Assembly (NCBI GenBank): GCA_019695345.1
Contig: JAIBAE010000015.1
Coordinates: forward strand, 1 to 64,000
Length of the DNA: 64,000 nucleotides
Direction of reading: 5' to 3'
Source of the DNA: Bacteroidota bacterium
Lineage (GTDB): Bacteria; Bacteroidota; Ignavibacteria; Kapaibacteriales; NICIL-2
Part shown: piece after piece, positions 9,026 through 17,842 of the stretch
Layout of the letters: each line of letters begins with the position of its first letter
How positions within the stretch are numbered: the first letter of the stretch is position 1
Notes under the pieces: generated by a model
Seen by the model: the letters and a program-made list of their open reading frames with translations, nothing else
Databases searched by the model: none
Told to the model about the DNA's origin: nothing
Position numbers and translations under genes: made by a program

Positions 9026-9742
9026 ATGCACATCCCTGACTCCTACTCACCCGAAGAACAGCCCTACAAAGCAATCCGCGAATGGCGGCACGACGAACGT
9101 CCTCGCGAGCGACTTCTGTTACACGGCGCGCACTCGCTATCGGATGCAGAGTTACTTGCAATCCTGATAGCCAAAGGCGTGCGTGGATTCTCCGCACTTG
9201 ATGCCGCGCGTCTTATGCTGGAAAAACTCGGCACACTTTCCGAAATTACCGCGCGCGATGTAAGCGAACTTGCACGTATAAAAGGCATAGGTAAAGTAAA
9301 AGCAATAACGTTAGCAGCGGCATTCGAGCTAACACGCAGGGTAGAAACGGCACCATTTCATAGCAAGCGTGTAATACGCTCGCCGCAGGATGTAGCAAGT
9401 TACTATATCCCTAAACTGCGCGGCATGATGAAAGAAACGTTTCGGGTGTTGTTACTGAACACGGCAAATCAAATCTTCCGCGATGTAGTGGTAAGCGAGG
9501 GCTCGTTAAATGCAAGCATCGTTCACCCACGCGAAGTATTCCGTACTGCCATAACCGAAAGTGCCAACGCCTTAATCCTGATGCACAATCATCCATCGGG
9601 TAATACCGAGCCATCGCGCGAGGACATTGCCATTACCAAACAACTTGTAGAAGCCGGCAAACTTGTGGACATCAAAGTGCTTGACCATCTTATCATTGCC
9701 GGCGAACAATACACCAGTTTAAGTGAGAAAGGGTTGTTGTAA
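9026..9742 (+). CDS. radC: RadC family JAMM/MPN protein
   Basis: 238 residues. The N-terminal helix-hairpin-helix region (LSELARIKGIGKVKAITL-type text, residues ~75-95) precedes the MPN/JAMM domain. The metal motif is MHNHPSGNTEPSRED, with H187, H189 and D200. RadC was named for DNA repair, but that role is disputed and family members are frequent near mobile and defence genes. The length is typical (~225-240). It is monocistronic, 75 bp after the zeta-like gene. A metalloprotease or deubiquitinase-like activity is plausible but unproven. Confidence 0.93.
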   Translation: MHIPDSYSPEEQPYKAIREWRHDERPRERLLLHGAHSLSDAELLAILIAKGVRGFSALDAARLMLEKLGTLSEITARDVSELARIKGIGKVKAITLAAAFELTRRVETAPFHSKRVIRSPQDVASYYIPKLRGMMKETFRVLLLNTANQIFRDVVVSEGSLNASIVHPREVFRTAITESANALILMHNHPSGNTEPSREDIAITKQLVEAGKLVDIKVLDHLIIAGEQYTSLSEKGLL

Positions 9743-9874
9743 AGATTGTTTTGCGAACTTTGCGTGAACTATTCTTGTAGTACTATTGCACGCTAAGAAC
9801 GCAAGGATTCGGGCAGGTGGACGCAAGGATGTTCCTGTATGATTATAAACGTTTCTTATCCTATCCGGCAAGTA

Positions 9875-9947
9875 TGTGCGACGCTGAACGTGCGGTTCGC
9901 ACCGGGTTGGCGAGCTTGAGATTTGCTTCGGCAATGGCGGGTAAACC
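9875..9947 (-). repeat. family B GC-rich repeat (divergent copy)
   Basis: Read on the minus strand it runs GGTTTACCCGCCATTGCCGAAGC and then aligns along its length with the copies at 47114 and 56404. It lies directly beyond the stop of the minus-strand gene at 9956. Just upstream of it the decamer ACGCAAGGAT occurs twice. Confidence 0.5.
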
Positions 9948-9955
9948 AAATACTA

Positions 9956-11431
9956 TTACGTTAACGATTCTACTGTAAACCACTTTAACAAATCGGAATA
10001 ATGGGCAACCATGCCGGAGTATTGTGTGGGGTCGAGTTGCTCTAAATCGGCACCAAAGGCATTCATGGCTTTTTCAAACCCTTTTGTAGAGTTGTTATAC
10101 GTTGCGGCGTTGATAAACTTTACAATTGCTTTTTCTAACTCGCCCATTATATCACGTTTGGTTAAATACCGCTTGTACGATAACGTGCGTGAGATTACTA
10201 AATCGGTGTTATTCAAACGCCAGTGTAATAGTATTTCGTACATGCGCGCATAAATGTAAATCTGTGTACGCTCTTCAAACTTTGGTACCTCGAATAGTTT
10301 CATGAGCCAGCGTATGGCGTCATCGGGGCGGTGTGTTTTTAGATACCCCAGTGATACATTAAAGATAATATCACTTTGAATTACTGTTCCAACCTTTGCA
10401 AGTACATCCTGATGTTCCTCTACGTACTGCACTCGTTCTAAGAACATATCAAAGTTACCGCGCAACGAGATTTCCAGAAATATCTGTGTGGCTATAATGC
10501 CAAACTTGAGTTCTTCCTGTTCTGCTACTTTTTCCATGCGAGAGCGGACAAGTTCTTGTGCTTCGGTAAATGTTTCCAGATTACGCGTATTGTATGCGTA
10601 CGTAATAATATTGCCCAATATTCTCAGGAAATCAATTGCACGCGCACGGAAATACTTTGGGGTAATTTTGGTTTCGTACAGTTCTACATTTGCGCACAAC
10701 GCTTTATAGGCTTCGTAATGTTGCCCCAACGAATGATGGCATATTGCAATAGTACTGTTGCACAGCGATACCGAATGATTGAGACGTACTTTTGATAACT
10801 CTGTATTCAGTAACTCAAGATATGTAACAAACTCCTGTTTGGCTTCGGGGGTTGGGCGCAAGCCATATTTGGAATATAAGCTGTACACTTTATGGTGTAG
10901 TTCTGCCATATGCTCACGTTCTTGTATCAGAGAAATAACATTATGAAACTCGGTGTGGATGGCACTTCTATCCTGAAGTAACGCCACGCGGTATGTTTCC
11001 TCTGTATCCAGAATATCCAGCAACGGTACAAGTTGTTCGGTATCGTAGCACAATTGCTTTGTTGTTGCAAAAGCATGCTCAGCCTGTGCATGTAAACCTT
11101 TAGCTATCAGTATTCTGATATTTGCCGCCTGTAGGTTAATATCATCAACAGGAGATTGCCCACGCCTAAACGCTCGCAATGCATCCAAAATGGCATCAAC
11201 CATATATGCCTTAGTTTTGGAGTAATATTTAATAATTTGCTCGCCTTTAAACTTCTTTTCCAGCGCAGACTTATCAAACACACTCATAGCGGCAACGGCA
11301 TCGAACAGGCGTGTATATTTTTGTACATCGCTGTGCGCATTACCCTCAAAATGTAATTTAAAATAGCGTCGCTCGGCTTTACTTAGCGAGTTGATAAGCT
11401 CAAAAAGCTCATCGGTTTCTTTATTGTGCAT
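9956..11431 (-). CDS. helical-repeat protein of unknown function
   Basis: 491 residues from this start, almost entirely alpha-helical, with TPR-like pairs (e.g. HAQAEHAFATTKQLCYDTE, TRNLETFTEAQELVRSRM). The N-terminal block FELINSLSKAERRYFKLHF followed by LFDAVAAM and KYYSKTKAYMVDAIL has no named family I can recall. The start at 11431 is preceded by AAGGGAAG; the longer frame to 11485 has a low-complexity start without a binding site. A second protein at 20438-21826 has a comparable size, an N-terminal LSVLNPTEKQHLRTI and long helices, and may be a distant relative. Likely cytoplasmic. No signal peptide or membrane segment. Confidence 0.75.
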   Translation of the reverse strand: MHNKETDELFELINSLSKAERRYFKLHFEGNAHSDVQKYTRLFDAVAAMSVFDKSALEKKFKGEQIIKYYSKTKAYMVDAILDALRAFRRGQSPVDDINLQAANIRILIAKGLHAQAEHAFATTKQLCYDTEQLVPLLDILDTEETYRVALLQDRSAIHTEFHNVISLIQEREHMAELHHKVYSLYSKYGLRPTPEAKQEFVTYLELLNTELSKVRLNHSVSLCNSTIAICHHSLGQHYEAYKALCANVELYETKITPKYFRARAIDFLRILGNIITYAYNTRNLETFTEAQELVRSRMEKVAEQEELKFGIIATQIFLEISLRGNFDMFLERVQYVEEHQDVLAKVGTVIQSDIIFNVSLGYLKTHRPDDAIRWLMKLFEVPKFEERTQIYIYARMYEILLHWRLNNTDLVISRTLSYKRYLTKRDIMGELEKAIVKFINAATYNNSTKGFEKAMNAFGADLEQLDPTQYSGMVAHYSDLLKWFTVESLT

Positions 11432-11660
11432 TGCTTCTTCCCTTCTGCACCAATGTCCCCACATCGGTTCGTAGCGAATATACATCTAAGTGGAGAAAAA
11501 CCTCCTAAACCAATCCTAAAAAACACAAACAAAACGTTAAGCAGTGCGGTAAACACTAAATCCCTGCCGTACATCTCTGCAATAAGCCGTAATTTTGCAG
11601 AAGGATTTGCGTTTTACCTTATAACTGACGATACTTAGCACTCTGTTGTATCGGTTGTTT

Positions 11661-11723
11661 TTGTAACGCATTACGGCACCAAACGGCAGTCTGCTAAACA
11701 GCCTTACACTGCCGGAGAGAACA
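11661..11723 (+). repeat. family A palindromic repeat, short form
   Basis: Divergent head (TTGTAACGCATTACGGCACC), with stem CGGCA/TGCCG and end CGGAGAGAA. It is 25 bp before the next start codon. The remainder of 11432-11747 shows no gene; minus-strand open frames there lack starts and family features. Confidence 0.65.
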
Positions 11724-11747
11724 GCAAACAACACAAACAAGGCATAC

Positions 11748-12068
11748 ATGAAGAAGAATGTAATACTGATAGTAAGTGTAATCTTGTTAGCTATTTCTCC
11801 GCTTGTATGTTTTGAATCGTTTATTATGATAGTAGAACATGGTGAACAAGAACAGCGTGACATCAACGTATTAAAACAACAAAAGAACTTCACTACAACG
11901 CAAGACAGTATTACGTACATTAACCATAGAGATGAATTTGTTAAACGAGCTGACCAACAATCTACATCAGACATTACATTACTTGCATCAGGTATTGTAA
12001 CGGGAATAACTGGAATTGTAATGTTGGTATGGAGAATACGTCTTGCAAAAAGTACTAACGAAAATTAA
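11748..12068 (+). CDS. small two-helix membrane protein
   Basis: 106 residues: N-terminal membrane segment (VILIVSVILLAISPLVCF, possibly an uncleaved signal), a polar ~55-residue stretch rich in Q, D and E, and a second segment (ITLLASGIVTGITGIVMLVW) with a basic tail. I recognise no family. A minus-strand frame overlaps it, but the plus-strand frame has the better membrane-protein pattern. It also fits the run of plus-strand genes, each followed by a family C repeat; the first copy begins 2 bp past its stop codon. Confidence 0.55.
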   Translation: MKKNVILIVSVILLAISPLVCFESFIMIVEHGEQEQRDINVLKQQKNFTTTQDSITYINHRDEFVKRADQQSTSDITLLASGIVTGITGIVMLVWRIRLAKSTNEN

Positions 12069-12069
12069 A

Positions 12070-12109
12070 ACAACTGTAAACGCCGGAACTGTAGCCGGCA
12101 CAACACAAA
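12070..12109 (+). repeat. family C cassette repeat, copy 1
   Basis: Core CAACTGTAAACGCCGGAACT then GTAGCCGGCACAACACAAA. Hairpin GCCGG-8 nt-CCGGC. This copy lacks the GAAACTAATT lead-in seen in the other three. Confidence 0.9.
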
Positions 12110-12132
12110 TTATTAAAATACAAATAATGTGT

Positions 12133-12876
12133 ATGAATAATATATCTCTTGTAACAAGTAAACAGTTATCCGTAAGACAACTTGTGTGCCTTGCGTTTGT
12201 GGTTGTAGCCATAATTGTTTCCGGATGTGGACCAACCTATGTTGGTGTGCGTGCAGGTGCGGAAATTCCATTACAAAGCTCTGCACCTTCTGTACCACTA
12301 AAGAGTGAAACCAGAGGGATGGCTTCTACCATGGGGTTTGTATTCGATCAATCCTTTTCAGAAAAATTTTCGATATTAATAGAACCAGGTATAAGCACGT
12401 CTTTTACGGATAAGTATGATATGACTGAATCTGGATTTCCTGGTGCGCTTTCAATACAAACCACACACGATTATTCCTTTGCACAGATACCATTAGTGTT
12501 TCGTTTCTCTGCACCAATTGAAGGAACATCATTACGACCATATTTTGGTTTAGGTGGTCGAATAGCTTTGGGGCTTTCAGGTTCACTGAATGCACAAGGC
12601 TTTTACTTGGATAGTAGCTTAGCTCGTGTTCCATTGATAAATCTGTCGAGAAATTCTGGCGAGGTATCCTCTATAGATGGCATACTATGCGCCGGAGTTG
12701 ATATGAAGCTATCGGAATCGTGGATGGTGCGATTTGATTCGCGTTTGCAACGTTCTTTGGGTGATGCTTATACAATTTATACATATTCGTATACACCAAT
12801 TTCCAGAAGAGATGTATTTATTACGTCGCCTATAACACATCTTTCTCTTTCTTTTTCTATGTTACTTAGACTATAG
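12133..12876 (+). CDS. outer-membrane beta-barrel-like lipoprotein
   Basis: About 247 residues from the ATG at 12133 (12127 is equally possible). The N-terminus MNNISLVTSKQ leads into a hydrophobic stretch and the lipobox IVSGC. The body shows alternating beta-strand patterns (FAQIPLVFRFSAP, LRPYFGLGGRIALGLSG, SWMVRFDSRLQRS) and ends LSLSFSMLLRL, like small PorT- or OmpA-type barrels. The combination of lipid anchor and barrel is odd but seen in FCB lineages. An open frame reaches back to 12043 through repeat C copy 1; I exclude it because the repeat is non-coding elsewhere. Function unknown. Confidence 0.7.
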   Translation: MNNISLVTSKQLSVRQLVCLAFVVVAIIVSGCGPTYVGVRAGAEIPLQSSAPSVPLKSETRGMASTMGFVFDQSFSEKFSILIEPGISTSFTDKYDMTESGFPGALSIQTTHDYSFAQIPLVFRFSAPIEGTSLRPYFGLGGRIALGLSGSLNAQGFYLDSSLARVPLINLSRNSGEVSSIDGILCAGVDMKLSESWMVRFDSRLQRSLGDAYTIYTYSYTPISRRDVFITSPITHLSLSFSMLLRL

Positions 12877-12898
12877 GAAGCGAAGCATGAATGATACT

Positions 12899-12959
12899 AA
12901 CAAGAAACTAATTCAACTGTAAACGCCGGAACTGTAGCCGGCACAACACAAACTAACTG
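12899..12959 (+). repeat. family C cassette repeat, copy 2
   Basis: Full-length unit: AACAAGAAACTAATTCAACT, then the shared core with hairpin GCCGG/CCGGC, then AACACAAACTAACTG. It lies between the lipoprotein gene and the YoeB-type pair. Confidence 0.9.
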
Positions 12960-12967
12960 GCATAACT

Positions 12968-13201
12968 ATGATTGCAACATATAAAATGAACATAAGCGAA
13001 TGCACGCCAGAGTTTTTTGAAAAACTCAATGCGGTGTTTGGTTTGGGAAATGCAACCGTAGAAATTACGGTAGTAAGTGAACCGAATGCAGAAAGGGAAG
13101 TGCCCGCTGCATTATTACAGCGAATGAAAAACGTTGAGCGCAATACAAATGTAGTTCGTTTTGATGCTGAGCGTTGGCAAGAATTTGTGAAGGTACAATA
13201 A
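12968..13201 (+). CDS. antitoxin of YoeB-type pair
   Basis: 77 residues. The N-terminal half (MNISECTPEFFEKLNAVFG, VEITVV) is compact and the C-terminal half (RMKNVERNTNVVRFDAERW) is polar and likely toxin-binding. The stop overlaps the toxin start by one base (TAATG), the usual translational coupling of such pairs. It is not an evident YefM/Phd by motif, so the antitoxin role rests on position beside a clear YoeB toxin. It probably autoregulates the operon. Confidence 0.8.
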   Translation: MIATYKMNISECTPEFFEKLNAVFGLGNATVEITVVSEPNAEREVPAALLQRMKNVERNTNVVRFDAERWQEFVKVQ

Positions 13202-13458
13202 TGAACATTCTCTTTGAACAAGAAGCGTTTGAAGAATTACAAGAATGGGTAAGTACCGATAAGAAAATATTTAAAAAGATTGTTGAGTTGATTCGGAATA
13301 TAAGCCGTTCTCCGTACGAAGGGCTTGGTAAACCAGAGCCACTTAAATATAACTATGGTGGATATTGGTCTCGTAGAATAACTCAAGAAGACAGATTAAT
13401 TTACAAGATAGATGATAGTACAATAGTGATTATATCTTGTAAAGGACATTACGATTAA
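13201..13458 (+). CDS. yoeB: YoeB-type mRNA interferase toxin
   Basis: 85 residues from the ATG overlapping the antitoxin stop. The YoeB signature is complete: FEELQEW near the start, KIVELIRNISRSPYEGLGKP, EPLKYNYGGYWSRRI, EDRLIYKI and terminal CKGHYD. The C-terminal His-Tyr and the upstream Arg are the expected catalytic positions. YoeB cleaves mRNA at the ribosomal A site. The start at 13174 is rejected because it lies in the antitoxin gene. The gene is immediately followed by repeat C copy 3. Confidence 0.93.
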   Translation: MNILFEQEAFEELQEWVSTDKKIFKKIVELIRNISRSPYEGLGKPEPLKYNYGGYWSRRITQEDRLIYKIDDSTIVIISCKGHYD

Positions 13459-13510
13459 CAAGAAACTAATTCAACTGTAAACTCCGGAACTGTAGCCGGC
13501 AAAACACAAG
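13457..13510 (+). repeat. family C cassette repeat, copy 3
   Basis: Same unit with two changes (AACTCCGGAACT; GGCAAAACACAAG), so the hairpin arm differs by one base from the others. It begins at the toxin stop codon and ends 4 bp before hicB. Confidence 0.9.
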
Positions 13511-13514
13511 AGAT

Positions 13515-13712
13515 ATGAAATATACAATAGAAACAGAGCTTGAAACAGACGGGCGATATATTGCCGAAATAGTTGAGATTCCCGGTGCAATGAGTTACGG
13601 GAAAACTCGTTTCGAGGCAATTGCTAAAGCAGAGGCACTCGCTTTACGTGTGATAGCAGATAGATTAGAAAATGAACATATAACCACAGAACACATTGAG
13701 TTCGCTTTATGA
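13515..13712 (+). CDS. hicB: HicB-like antitoxin
   Basis: 65 residues with the HicB partial RNase-H-like fold: MKYTIETELETDGRYIAEI, EIPGAMSYG, TRFEAIAKAEALALRVIADR. It is shorter than classical HicB, with no obvious C-terminal DNA-binding domain. It overlaps hicA by 4 bp (ATGA). The antitoxin-first order is a common alternative to hicAB. It binds and neutralises HicA. Confidence 0.88.
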   Translation: MKYTIETELETDGRYIAEIVEIPGAMSYGKTRFEAIAKAEALALRVIADRLENEHITTEHIEFAL

Positions 13713-13921
13713 GTTCGTTTCCATCTGCCAAAGCAAAGCAAGTTCTACAAGCGTTGCAAAGAATTGGTTGGTCTGTTAAAAGACAATCTGGTTCACACAA
13801 AATTTTAGAACGAGTTGGATGGGCAGACTATGTGTTCGCTTTTCATGATGGCGAAGAAATCGGTCCCATTATGTTGAAACGTATTGCAAAACACACAGGA
13901 CTTGTCCCAGAAGATTTATAA
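13709..13921 (+). CDS. hicA: HicA-like mRNA interferase toxin
   Basis: 70 residues with a dsRBD-like HicA fold. Catalytic His is in QSGSHKIL (H30), preceded by LQRIGWSVKRQ and followed by a FAFHDGEEIGPIMLKRI segment. HicA cleaves mRNA independently of ribosomes. It is coupled to hicB by a 4-bp overlap and followed 8 bp later by repeat C copy 4. Confidence 0.9.
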   Translation: MSSFPSAKAKQVLQALQRIGWSVKRQSGSHKILERVGWADYVFAFHDGEEIGPIMLKRIAKHTGLVPEDL

Positions 13922-13929
13922 TTACGTAT

Positions 13930-13985
13930 GAAACTAATTCAACTGTAAACGCCGGAACTGTAGCCGGCACAACACAAACTAACTG
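13930..13985 (+). repeat. family C cassette repeat, copy 4
   Basis: GAAACTAATTCAACTG, then the intact core and AACACAAACTAACTG. It ends 12 bp before the aconitase start and probably forms part of its leader. Confidence 0.9.
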
Positions 13986-13997
13986 AAAGGTTTTTTT

Positions 13998-16238
13998 ATG
14001 GCATTCGATATTGAGATGATACGCAAGGTGTATAGCCAGCTTGCAGAGCGTGTAGAAAAAGCACGTGCTGTTGTTGGCAGACCCCTAACGTTAACAGAGA
14101 AAATCTTATATGCACACATGTGCGAAATCCCAAGCACGGCGCACACACGTGGTGCATCGTATGTGGATTTTAACCCCGACCGCGTAGCAATGCAAGATGC
14201 AACCGCACAAATGGCGTTGTTGCAATTTATGAGCGCAGGTATTCCTAAAGTTGCAGTGCCTTCTACTGTGCATTGCGACCACTTAATTCGCGCTGAACGC
14301 GGTGCTAAGGAAGACCTTGCTAATTCACTTGTAGAAAATGATGAAGTATTTACTTTCTTAGGTTCGGTATCGCAGAAATACGGTATTGGTTTCTGGAAGC
14401 CGGGCGCAGGGATTATCCACCAAGTTGTGTTAGAGAATTACGCTTTCCCGGGTGGAATGATGATTGGTACCGACTCCCACACGGTTAACGCAGGTGGTTT
14501 GGGCATGATTGCCATTGGTGTTGGTGGTGCAGATGCTGTAGATGTAATGGCTGGCTTACCATGGGAACTTAAAATGCCAAAACTTATTGGCGTTAAGTTA
14601 ACCGGTAAAATGAATGGCTGGACATCGGCTAAAGATGTGATTCTTAAACTTGCGGGTATCTTAACTGTTAAAGGTGGAACCGGCGCAATTGTAGAATACT
14701 TTGGCGATGGTTGTGCATCGTTTAGTGCAACAGGAAAAGGAACCATTTGTAACATGGGCGCAGAGATTGGTGCAACAACTTCTATCTTCCCGTTCGATGA
14801 ATCTATGGCTCGCTATCTTGAATCTACCGACCGTGCAGATGTTGCCGAACTTGCTCGCGGAGTTGCGGCGTATTTACGTGCAGACGATAAGGTAGCGTCC
14901 GCGCCAGCAGACTATTATGACCAAGTAATTCATATTGATTTAGATACACTCGAGCCACATATCAATGGTCCGTTTACGCCCGATAAAGCGTTGCCAATTA
15001 GCGAGTTTGTGAAAGCCGTGGAAACAAATGGCTATCCAAAAGAATTGCGCGTTGGTTTGATTGGTTCTTGCACCAACAGTAGCTACGAAGACATGAGCCG
15101 CGTGGCAGAAATTGCTGAGTATGCGGCAAGCAAAGGTTTAAAAACAGCAAGCGAGTTTACCATTACTCCAGGTTCGGAGCAAGTGCGCGCTACTATTGAG
15201 CGCGATGGCATTCTTGCAAAGTTGGAATCGGTTGGTGGAACTGTTCTTGCTAATGCGTGCGGACCTTGTATTGGTCAGTGGAAACGCCACGATGTTCAGA
15301 AGGGCGATCGCAATTCTATCATAACATCGTTCAACCGCAACTTTACATCGCGTAACGATGGCAACCCTGAAACACATGCCTTTGTTGCTTCGCCGGAAAC
15401 AGTAATTGGTTTTGCTTTGACGGGTGATTTAACCGTGGACTTTACTAAAGAAGCTGTTCATGGTGTGATGCTAAATCCTCCTGTTGGATTGGAATTACCA
15501 AACGGTGGCTTTGTTCCTGATGCCGATGGCTTTGTTGCTCCGGCTGAAGATGGTTCGGGCGTTAATGTTGTAATTGCACCAGACTCAAACCGCTTGCAAA
15601 AGTTGGAAGCATTTAAAGCTCCACGTGCAGAAGAGTACAACGATATGCCCGTGCTTATTAAAGTAAAAGGTAAATGTACAACCGACCACATTTCTATGGC
15701 GGGTCCGTGGTTGCGTTTCCGTGGACACTTGGATAACATTTCCAACAACATGTTGATTGGTGCAATTAACTATGTAAACGATACCGCAAACTCCGTGAAG
15801 AATACGTTCACCGGCGAGTACAACGAAGTACCTGCAGTTGCGCGCGACTACAAAGCACGTGGCATTAGTTGGGTTGCTGTTGGCGAAGAAAACTATGGCG
15901 AAGGTTCATCGCGCGAGCACGCCGCAATGGAGCCACGTTTCCTTGGTGGTAAGGCAATTATTGTAAAATCGTTTGCACGTATCCACGAAACAAACTTGAA
16001 AAAGCAAGGTATGTTGCCACTCACGTTTGTGGATACAAACGACTACGATAAAATCCGCGAGGATGATAGAGTGTCTATCGACATAAACACACTTGCAGTT
16101 GGCGCAAACATTACTCTAAGCATTAAACACGCCGATGGCACAAGCGATGCAATAGAACTTAAACACACCATGAACGAACAACAAATTGGTTGGTTTAAAG
16201 CAGGTAGTGCATTGAATTTGATAGCGGCTGGAAAGTAA
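13998..16238 (+). CDS. acn: aconitate hydratase
   Basis: 746 residues, the size and order of mitochondrial-type aconitase. The [4Fe-4S] ligands are C358 ([13 protein letters not shown]), C421 and C424 (ACGPCIGQW). Substrate-site motifs include [21 protein letters not shown] and, in the C-terminal swivel domain, [16 protein letters not shown]. It interconverts citrate and isocitrate in the TCA cycle. AAAGG precedes the ATG. The last 25 codons and the terminator recur at 18782-18917 in diverged form, so the present 3' end may have been exchanged by an insertion just downstream. The enzyme itself appears intact. Confidence 0.97.
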   Translation: MAFDIEMIRKVYSQLAERVEKARAVVGRPLTLTEKILYAHMCEIPSTAHTRGASYVDFNPDRVAMQDATAQMALLQFMSAGIPKVAVPSTVHCDHLIRAERGAKEDLANSLVENDEVFTFLGSVSQKYGIGFWKPGAGIIHQVVLENYAFPGGMMIGTDSHTVNAGGLGMIAIGVGGADAVDVMAGLPWELKMPKLIGVKLTGKMNGWTSAKDVILKLAGILTVKGGTGAIVEYFGDGCASFSATGKGTICNMGAEIGATTSIFPFDESMARYLESTDRADVAELARGVAAYLRADDKVASAPADYYDQVIHIDLDTLEPHINGPFTPDKALPISEFVKAVETNGYPKELRVGLIGSCTNSSYEDMSRVAEIAEYAASKGLKTASEFTITPGSEQVRATIERDGILAKLESVGGTVLANACGPCIGQWKRHDVQKGDRNSIITSFNRNFTSRNDGNPETHAFVASPETVIGFALTGDLTVDFTKEAVHGVMLNPPVGLELPNGGFVPDADGFVAPAEDGSGVNVVIAPDSNRLQKLEAFKAPRAEEYNDMPVLIKVKGKCTTDHISMAGPWLRFRGHLDNISNNMLIGAINYVNDTANSVKNTFTGEYNEVPAVARDYKARGISWVAVGEENYGEGSSREHAAMEPRFLGGKAIIVKSFARIHETNLKKQGMLPLTFVDTNDYDKIREDDRVSIDINTLAVGANITLSIKHADGTSDAIELKHTMNEQQIGWFKAGSALNLIAAGK

Positions 16239-16301
16239 TTCGCAAACACTAATTAAAACACAACGAACGGACATCAAGTTATTGGTGTCCGTTTTTGTTT
16301 T
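16161..16301 (+). repeat. direct repeat, left copy (acn 3' end plus terminator)
   Basis: The final 26 codons of acn and its terminator match 18782-18917 in order and orientation, with scattered substitutions. This is the left boundary of a ~2.6 kb segment that could be an insertion. Confidence 0.85.
16268..16300 (+). terminator. Rho-independent terminator of acn
   Basis: CGGACATCAA/TTGGTGTCCG stem (10 bp with one wobble), short loop, then GTTTTTGTTTTT. Confidence 0.88.
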
Positions 16302-16361
16302 TGCTACCGCAGACGGCACCGTGCCTTGTACTACTAACAACCACGTACTGCCGGAGAGAAG
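16300..16361 (+). repeat. family A palindromic repeat, short form
   Basis: TTTGCTACCGCAGACGGCAC head, stem CGGCA/TGCCG, end CGGAGAGAA. It begins at the T tract of the acn terminator. Confidence 0.75.
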
Positions 16362-16442
16362 GGCTACTATAGTATTTTTACATAGGAAATACAACATAGA
16401 GTGTGTATTATTGCGAGTTACTAAACCATATTACTGAAGTTA

Positions 16443-17507
16443 GTGAAGAAATTATATCAAACCAGCAAATGGAAAAAGTATTCTCTTAAACGACAGAGGT
16501 ATGAGTTACGTAAAACAAGAATTGTAGTAGACAAAAAAAAGAAACGTAATGCGGTACTCAATACACTTGAGAGCGGTAGTAGGCAATTATTTAAGCGCAT
16601 TCACAACACAGAACGTATTATTCCACAAACTCAATTTTCATTTATTAAGAATTCGAGGGGATTTATTGATTTTATGGATAAAGTTAGTGGTGCCTTTTCA
16701 GCTGGAAAAAACGTCCGCATTGATTTTAAGAATGTTGACGAAATAACGCCTGAATCTATAACGGTTATGTTATCACGACTGAAAGATGCAAATTTTACAA
16801 AAGGTAAATTTTACTCTGGAACAATACCTATAAAAGAAGAACCCAAAAGGATACTTTTCAACTCAAGTTTTCTAGATTATGTTGAGTTTAATGGTAAAAA
16901 AGAATTTGGAGATGGTGGAAGGATTATTGAGGAACATAAAAACACGGTTGCATCTGATATTGTTAAAGATATAAGAGAATTCACTACACTTAAAATGTAT
17001 AATGATAATTCTATTAAACTTCCTAGTATATACAGGGTTTATCAGGAGTTAATGAAAAACACAATAGAACATGGAAAAGGTCAGAAATCCACTAAGACAA
17101 ATCGCGAAACGTGGTGGACATCAGTATATTACGATGATTTGAATGATATTGCTTATTACAGTTTTGTTGACAATGGTGTTGGTATTTTGAAGAGCGGCAT
17201 TCAGCAATCATTTATGGATAAGTTAAGAATTGATATATTGCAGCTAAGTTTATTTGGCGGTAAAACCCGTGCAGATTATTTACACGATGTGTTTGTTGGT
17301 GCGGTTAAGAACATTTCTCGAACCAAAGAACGCAACAGAGGATTAGGTCTTTGGAGAATCTATAATGAATATAAAAGAAACTCAATTCAGAACTTAATCG
17401 TTATAACCAACGACGTTTACTTAAATTTTGACAAGAAAGAATATTTAGTACTTGAGAAAGAGTTCAAGGGTACGTTCTTCTATTGGGAGCTAAAAAAATG
17501 CAACTAA
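16443..17507 (+). CDS. STAS-like/GHKL ATPase protein
   Basis: 354 residues. The first ~60 are very basic and could bind nucleic acid. Residues ~65-155 resemble a STAS-like fold (VRIDFKNVDEITPESITVML, then FLDYVEF). Residues ~190-352 form a GHKL ATPase module: N-box QELMKNTIEHG (N206), G1 box FVDNGVGI (D243), G2 box RGLGLWRI (299-306) and a C-terminal GTFFYW strand. There is no phosphoacceptor His or sensor domain, so it resembles partner-switching anti-sigma kinases or GHKL effectors more than a sensor kinase. The start is GTG; no in-frame ATG fits. It overlaps the DUF4325 gene by 10 bp. Confidence 0.82.
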   Translation: MKKLYQTSKWKKYSLKRQRYELRKTRIVVDKKKKRNAVLNTLESGSRQLFKRIHNTERIIPQTQFSFIKNSRGFIDFMDKVSGAFSAGKNVRIDFKNVDEITPESITVMLSRLKDANFTKGKFYSGTIPIKEEPKRILFNSSFLDYVEFNGKKEFGDGGRIIEEHKNTVASDIVKDIREFTTLKMYNDNSIKLPSIYRVYQELMKNTIEHGKGQKSTKTNRETWWTSVYYDDLNDIAYYSFVDNGVGILKSGIQQSFMDKLRIDILQLSLFGGKTRADYLHDVFVGAVKNISRTKERNRGLGLWRIYNEYKRNSIQNLIVITNDVYLNFDKKEYLVLEKEFKGTFFYWELKKCN

Positions 17508-17842
17508 ATAATCGAATCATTAATATTGCTGTTGATTTTTCCGAAACTCCTGGACCAAGATATGAATGGCAAGGGAAGTTTTCAGGTGAAGAATTCTATA
17601 AAAAACTCTTACGACCTAGTTTTTTGGATTCCGAGCAATGCGGAAATATTTTGGAGGTTTACCTTGATGGTACTGAAGGATACGGTTCCTCATTCTTAGA
17701 AGAATCTTTTGGCGGACTACAGCGTGAATTTGGTACATCAAGAGTATTGAAGGTGCTGCAACTACATTCTGAAGATACGTTACTTCTTGGTGAGATTGAT
17801 GACTACATAAATAATAGATACGACAAACATGAGATGGCGTAG
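17498..17842 (+). CDS. DUF4325 STAS-like protein
   Basis: 114 residues from the ATG at 17498. The signature YLDGTEGYGSSFLEESFGGL (55-74) is characteristic of the DUF4325 STAS-like family, and LKVLQLHSEDT follows. It has no enzymatic motifs and is probably a regulatory partner of the GHKL ATPase encoded just upstream (10-bp overlap), by analogy with SpoIIAA/SpoIIAB. In place of the usual phosphoacceptor Ser of SpoIIAA-type STAS it has a GSSF motif, and whether either Ser is phosphorylated is unknown. It overlaps the next gene by 14 bp. Confidence 0.8.
   Translation: MQLNNRIINIAVDFSETPGPRYEWQGKFSGEEFYKKLLRPSFLDSEQCGNILEVYLDGTEGYGSSFLEESFGGLQREFGTSRVLKVLQLHSEDTLLLGEIDDYINNRYDKHEMA

Noticed and set aside
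11537-11974. Minus-strand 145-codon frame
   Set aside because: It covers a family A repeat and the better plus-strand membrane-protein gene, and has no signal, domain or ribosome binding site.
12899-12959. Family C repeat as an integron attC site
   Set aside because: ATTCAAC fits RYYYAAC, but no GTTRRRY partner exists at the other end, the unit is short and no integrase is present in the window.
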